Source: Pseudomonadota bacterium (GTDB lineage: Bacteria > Desulfobacterota > Syntrophia > Syntrophales > UBA5619). Taken from it: 8,170 nt of DNA. Position numbers and translations under genes: made by a program. Position 1 is the first letter of the stretch, and the number at the start of each line of letters is the position of its first letter. The notes under the pieces are model-generated. The model had not been told where the DNA came from. It worked only from the letters and a program-made list of their open reading frames with translations, and did no database searches. Location: assembly GCA_018827585.1 (NCBI GenBank), contig JAHJXP010000238.1, positions 1 to 8,170 of the forward strand. The letters run 5' to 3'. This document shows, piece after piece, positions 6,238 to 8,170 of this stretch.

Positions 6238-8082
6238 ATGGATATCGGAGGGTATCTCGGAAAGATCCTGCGGATAAATCTAACCAAACATGAAGTGAAC
6301 AGCGAAGAATTGGATGAACGCAGTATAGAAAAATGGATTGGCGGCGTTGGGATAGGCGCTAAATATCTTTACGATGAAGTGCCCGCGGGTGTGCAATGGT
6401 CGGACCCGGGGAATCGTTTGATCTGGACTTCCGGTCCATTGGCCGGCAGCGGCGTCGATGGCGCGGGGACATTTAACGTCGTCGCCAAAGGTCCCCTGAC
6501 TAATTTGGCGGGATCATCTCAGGCAATGGGTTACTTCGGCGCTTACCTGAAATTTTCCGGGTTTGACGGAATCATCTTCCAGGGTACGTCGCCGGATTGG
6601 GTCTATTTATTGCTGAAAGAAGGGAAGGCGGAGATTCGCGATGCGCGTCATCTGATCGGCAAGGATGCTTTTGAAACAGAAGACGCATTGAGGAAAGAAT
6701 TGGGCGTCAAAGAAAAAGACGTGAGCATTTACGGAATCGGCCCGGCAGGTGAAAATGGCGTGTTATATTCTGCAATTGTTGGCGACAATGGTCATTTGGC
6801 CGCCAAAAACGGTTTAGGGGCGGTGATGGGGGCAAAGAAACTCAAGGCCGTTGTGGCATACAGAGACAAACGAATTTTTATCATAAAAGATCCTGAGCGT
6901 CTGAAGAAGGCAAACAATGCGCTGTTTGAGCATGCCAAGGGTTTTGGGTCAATTTACAAATGGGGCACAGGCGGGGGGTTTTCCGCGCTCCATGCAATCG
7001 GCGTCTTGCCGGTGAGGAATTATGCAACGAACATCTTTCCCGAGCATGAACGGATGAACGGCCAATACATACGGACTCACTTCAAGATTCGCTCAAGGCC
7101 TTGCTATCATTGTCGGATCGCGCATGTGAAAGAAGTGACCGTGACTGAAGGACCGTACGCGGGAACAGTGGGTGAAGAGCCCGAATATGAACAGATAGCG
7201 GCTTGGGGACCTATGATAGGCAACACCGATCCCGGCGCCGTGGTCATGTTGGCACGAGAAGTGGACCGGCTGGGCATGGATTGCAACGAGTCTTCATGGA
7301 CCATCGGCTGGATCATGGAGTGTTATCAGAAAGGGGCCCTCAAGAAAAAGGATCTCGACGGGATTGAAATGTCCTGGGGAAACGTTGAAGCGGTCAAAAA
7401 AATGCTCAACAGGATCGCAAATAAAGAGGGGATCGGTGAACTTCTGGCGGAAGGCGTGATGCGGGCCTCCCGGAAAATCGGCGGCGAAGCGGCAGATTGG
7501 GCCATTTATACGCATAAAGGCGGTTCTCCGAGGAGCCATGATCATCGGGGAGCACGCTGGTATGAACTCCTCGACACCTGTGTATCCAATACAGGCACCA
7601 TAGAATCCACCTGGGCCGGGATTCACCCTCAACTGGTCGATCAACCGCCGGCAACCGATCCGTTTTCCCACGAAGAAGTGGCATCGCTAAACGCCAGATT
7701 CAGCGGAATCCGCCAGTTTGACGACTGCCTGGGGACGTGCAGGCTTGCATCGGCGGACCCCAAATTGCTCTTGGAGTGTCTCAATGCAGTCACAGGTTGG
7801 CAACTGACGTTGGATGATGCCTTCACCATCGGGCGAAGGGTCATAAATCAACTGAGGATGTTCAACTTCCGACACGGGATGAAAAAAGAAGACGAGAGAC
7901 CTTCCAAACGGTATGGATCCGTCCCGATAGACGGTCCTGCGCAAGGCAAAAATATTATGGAAAAATGGAACGGCATGCTGGAGAATTATTACAAATCGAT
8001 GGGCTGGGATACAGAGACCGGCAAACCGCTTCCGGAAACCTTAAAAAAATTGGGGCTATCCGAATTAATGAAAGATCTTTAG
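6238..8082 (+). CDS. Tungsten (molybdopterin) aldehyde:ferredoxin oxidoreductase family protein, BamB-like
   Basis: A 614-residue AOR-family enzyme. The N-terminal AOR domain opens with MDIGGYLGKILRINLTKHEV and continues with WIGGVGIGAKYLYDEVPAGV (33-52), FNVVAKGPLTNLAGSSQAMG (79-98) and AAKNGLGAVMGAKKLKAV (188-205), the bis-pterin/phosphate-binding region. The cluster region reads PC289YHC292RIAH296: classical AORs have CxxCxxxC, but the third position here is His; C497 (FDDCLGTC) is the expected distal ligand. KGGSPRSHDHRGARW (427-441) and DTCVSNTGTIES (446-457) differ from classical AORs and, as far as I recall, resemble BamB, the active-site subunit of ATP-independent class II benzoyl-CoA reductase. 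Known members use a W-bispyranopterin and a [4Fe-4S] cluster for very low potential chemistry, in the cytoplasm with partners. No other bam genes are in the window, so the substrate is unknown; an aldehyde or a CoA ester are both possible. It is more A+T rich than the left half of the window and diverges from the QueG-like gene. Confidence 0.88.
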   Translation: MDIGGYLGKILRINLTKHEVNSEELDERSIEKWIGGVGIGAKYLYDEVPAGVQWSDPGNRLIWTSGPLAGSGVDGAGTFNVVAKGPLTNLAGSSQAMGYFGAYLKFSGFDGIIFQGTSPDWVYLLLKEGKAEIRDARHLIGKDAFETEDALRKELGVKEKDVSIYGIGPAGENGVLYSAIVGDNGHLAAKNGLGAVMGAKKLKAVVAYRDKRIFIIKDPERLKKANNALFEHAKGFGSIYKWGTGGGFSALHAIGVLPVRNYATNIFPEHERMNGQYIRTHFKIRSRPCYHCRIAHVKEVTVTEGPYAGTVGEEPEYEQIAAWGPMIGNTDPGAVVMLAREVDRLGMDCNESSWTIGWIMECYQKGALKKKDLDGIEMSWGNVEAVKKMLNRIANKEGIGELLAEGVMRASRKIGGEAADWAIYTHKGGSPRSHDHRGARWYELLDTCVSNTGTIESTWAGIHPQLVDQPPATDPFSHEEVASLNARFSGIRQFDDCLGTCRLASADPKLLLECLNAVTGWQLTLDDAFTIGRRVINQLRMFNFRHGMKKEDERPSKRYGSVPIDGPAQGKNIMEKWNGMLENYYKSMGWDTETGKPLPETLKKLGLSELMKDL

Positions 8083-8127
8083 GGGTTATAACCTGCAAAA
8101 GAAAACTTACGGAAAGAAAGCGAAGCT

Positions 8128-8146
8128 CCCCGCGGCAAGCCGCGGG
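8128..8146 (+). repeat. Perfect GC-rich palindromic hairpin downstream of the AOR-like gene (REP-like)
   Basis: CCCGCGGC (8129-8136) and GCCGCGGG (8139-8146) pair perfectly over 8 bp around an AA. It lies 46 nt after the AOR stop. It is not followed by a T-run on the plus strand (acattctgc then A6), so it is a poor intrinsic terminator. It looks more like a dispersed palindrome unit, possibly protecting the mRNA 3' end. The window ends 24 nt later. Confidence 0.55.
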
Positions 8147-8170
8147 ACATTCTGCAAAAAATTTCGATAA

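Overview
The window looks like a piece of a GC-rich, anaerobic bacterial genome, probably a syntrophic or fermentative member of the old Deltaproteobacteria (Desulfobacterota). This placement is inference. It rests on a DapL-type lysine/diaminopimelate route, a tungsten aldehyde:ferredoxin oxidoreductase (AOR) family enzyme of the BamB-like kind, and palindromic intergenic elements of a type I associate with that group. No rRNA, tRNA or CRISPR was seen.

Layout: everything from 1 to 5930 is read on the minus strand and the last gene (6238-8082) on the plus strand. In minus-strand reading order these are: a QueG-like double [4Fe-4S] protein (5930-5046); a broken tripartite tricarboxylate transporter (TTT) remnant made of a 5'-truncated, frameshifted tctA (about 5034-3624) and a 51-codon stub of tctC (3582-3427); an intact housekeeping pair dapF (3235-2411) and dapL (2385-1222) behind a plausible sigma70-type promoter at 3289-3260; a 185-bp element with 11-bp perfect terminal inverted repeats (1026-1210); and a divergent YchF/Obg-like P-loop GTPase (1012 to beyond position 1) missing only its last few codons. 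The plus strand carries one AOR-family gene, diverging from the QueG-like gene across a 307-bp intergenic region. A perfect GC-rich hairpin follows that gene.

Function: DapL converts tetrahydrodipicolinate straight to LL-diaminopimelate and DapF epimerises it to meso-diaminopimelate, so two adjacent genes supply a peptidoglycan and lysine precursor. The AOR-like enzyme and the divergent Fe-S protein could form a low-potential redox module, but only their adjacency supports that. The AOR gene is clearly richer in A+T than the left half of the window, which suggests a different origin. The decayed TTT fragment between the housekeeping block and the redox pair marks the region as rearranged.

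Most notable items: the AOR-like protein has His where classical AORs have the third clustered Cys; the YchF paralogue has lost its canonical switch II/G3 segment; the TTT operon is decayed by several independent lesions; and the dapL-ychF gap is filled by a MITE/REP-like element. I did not find convincing evidence for a wholly new defence or mobile system.
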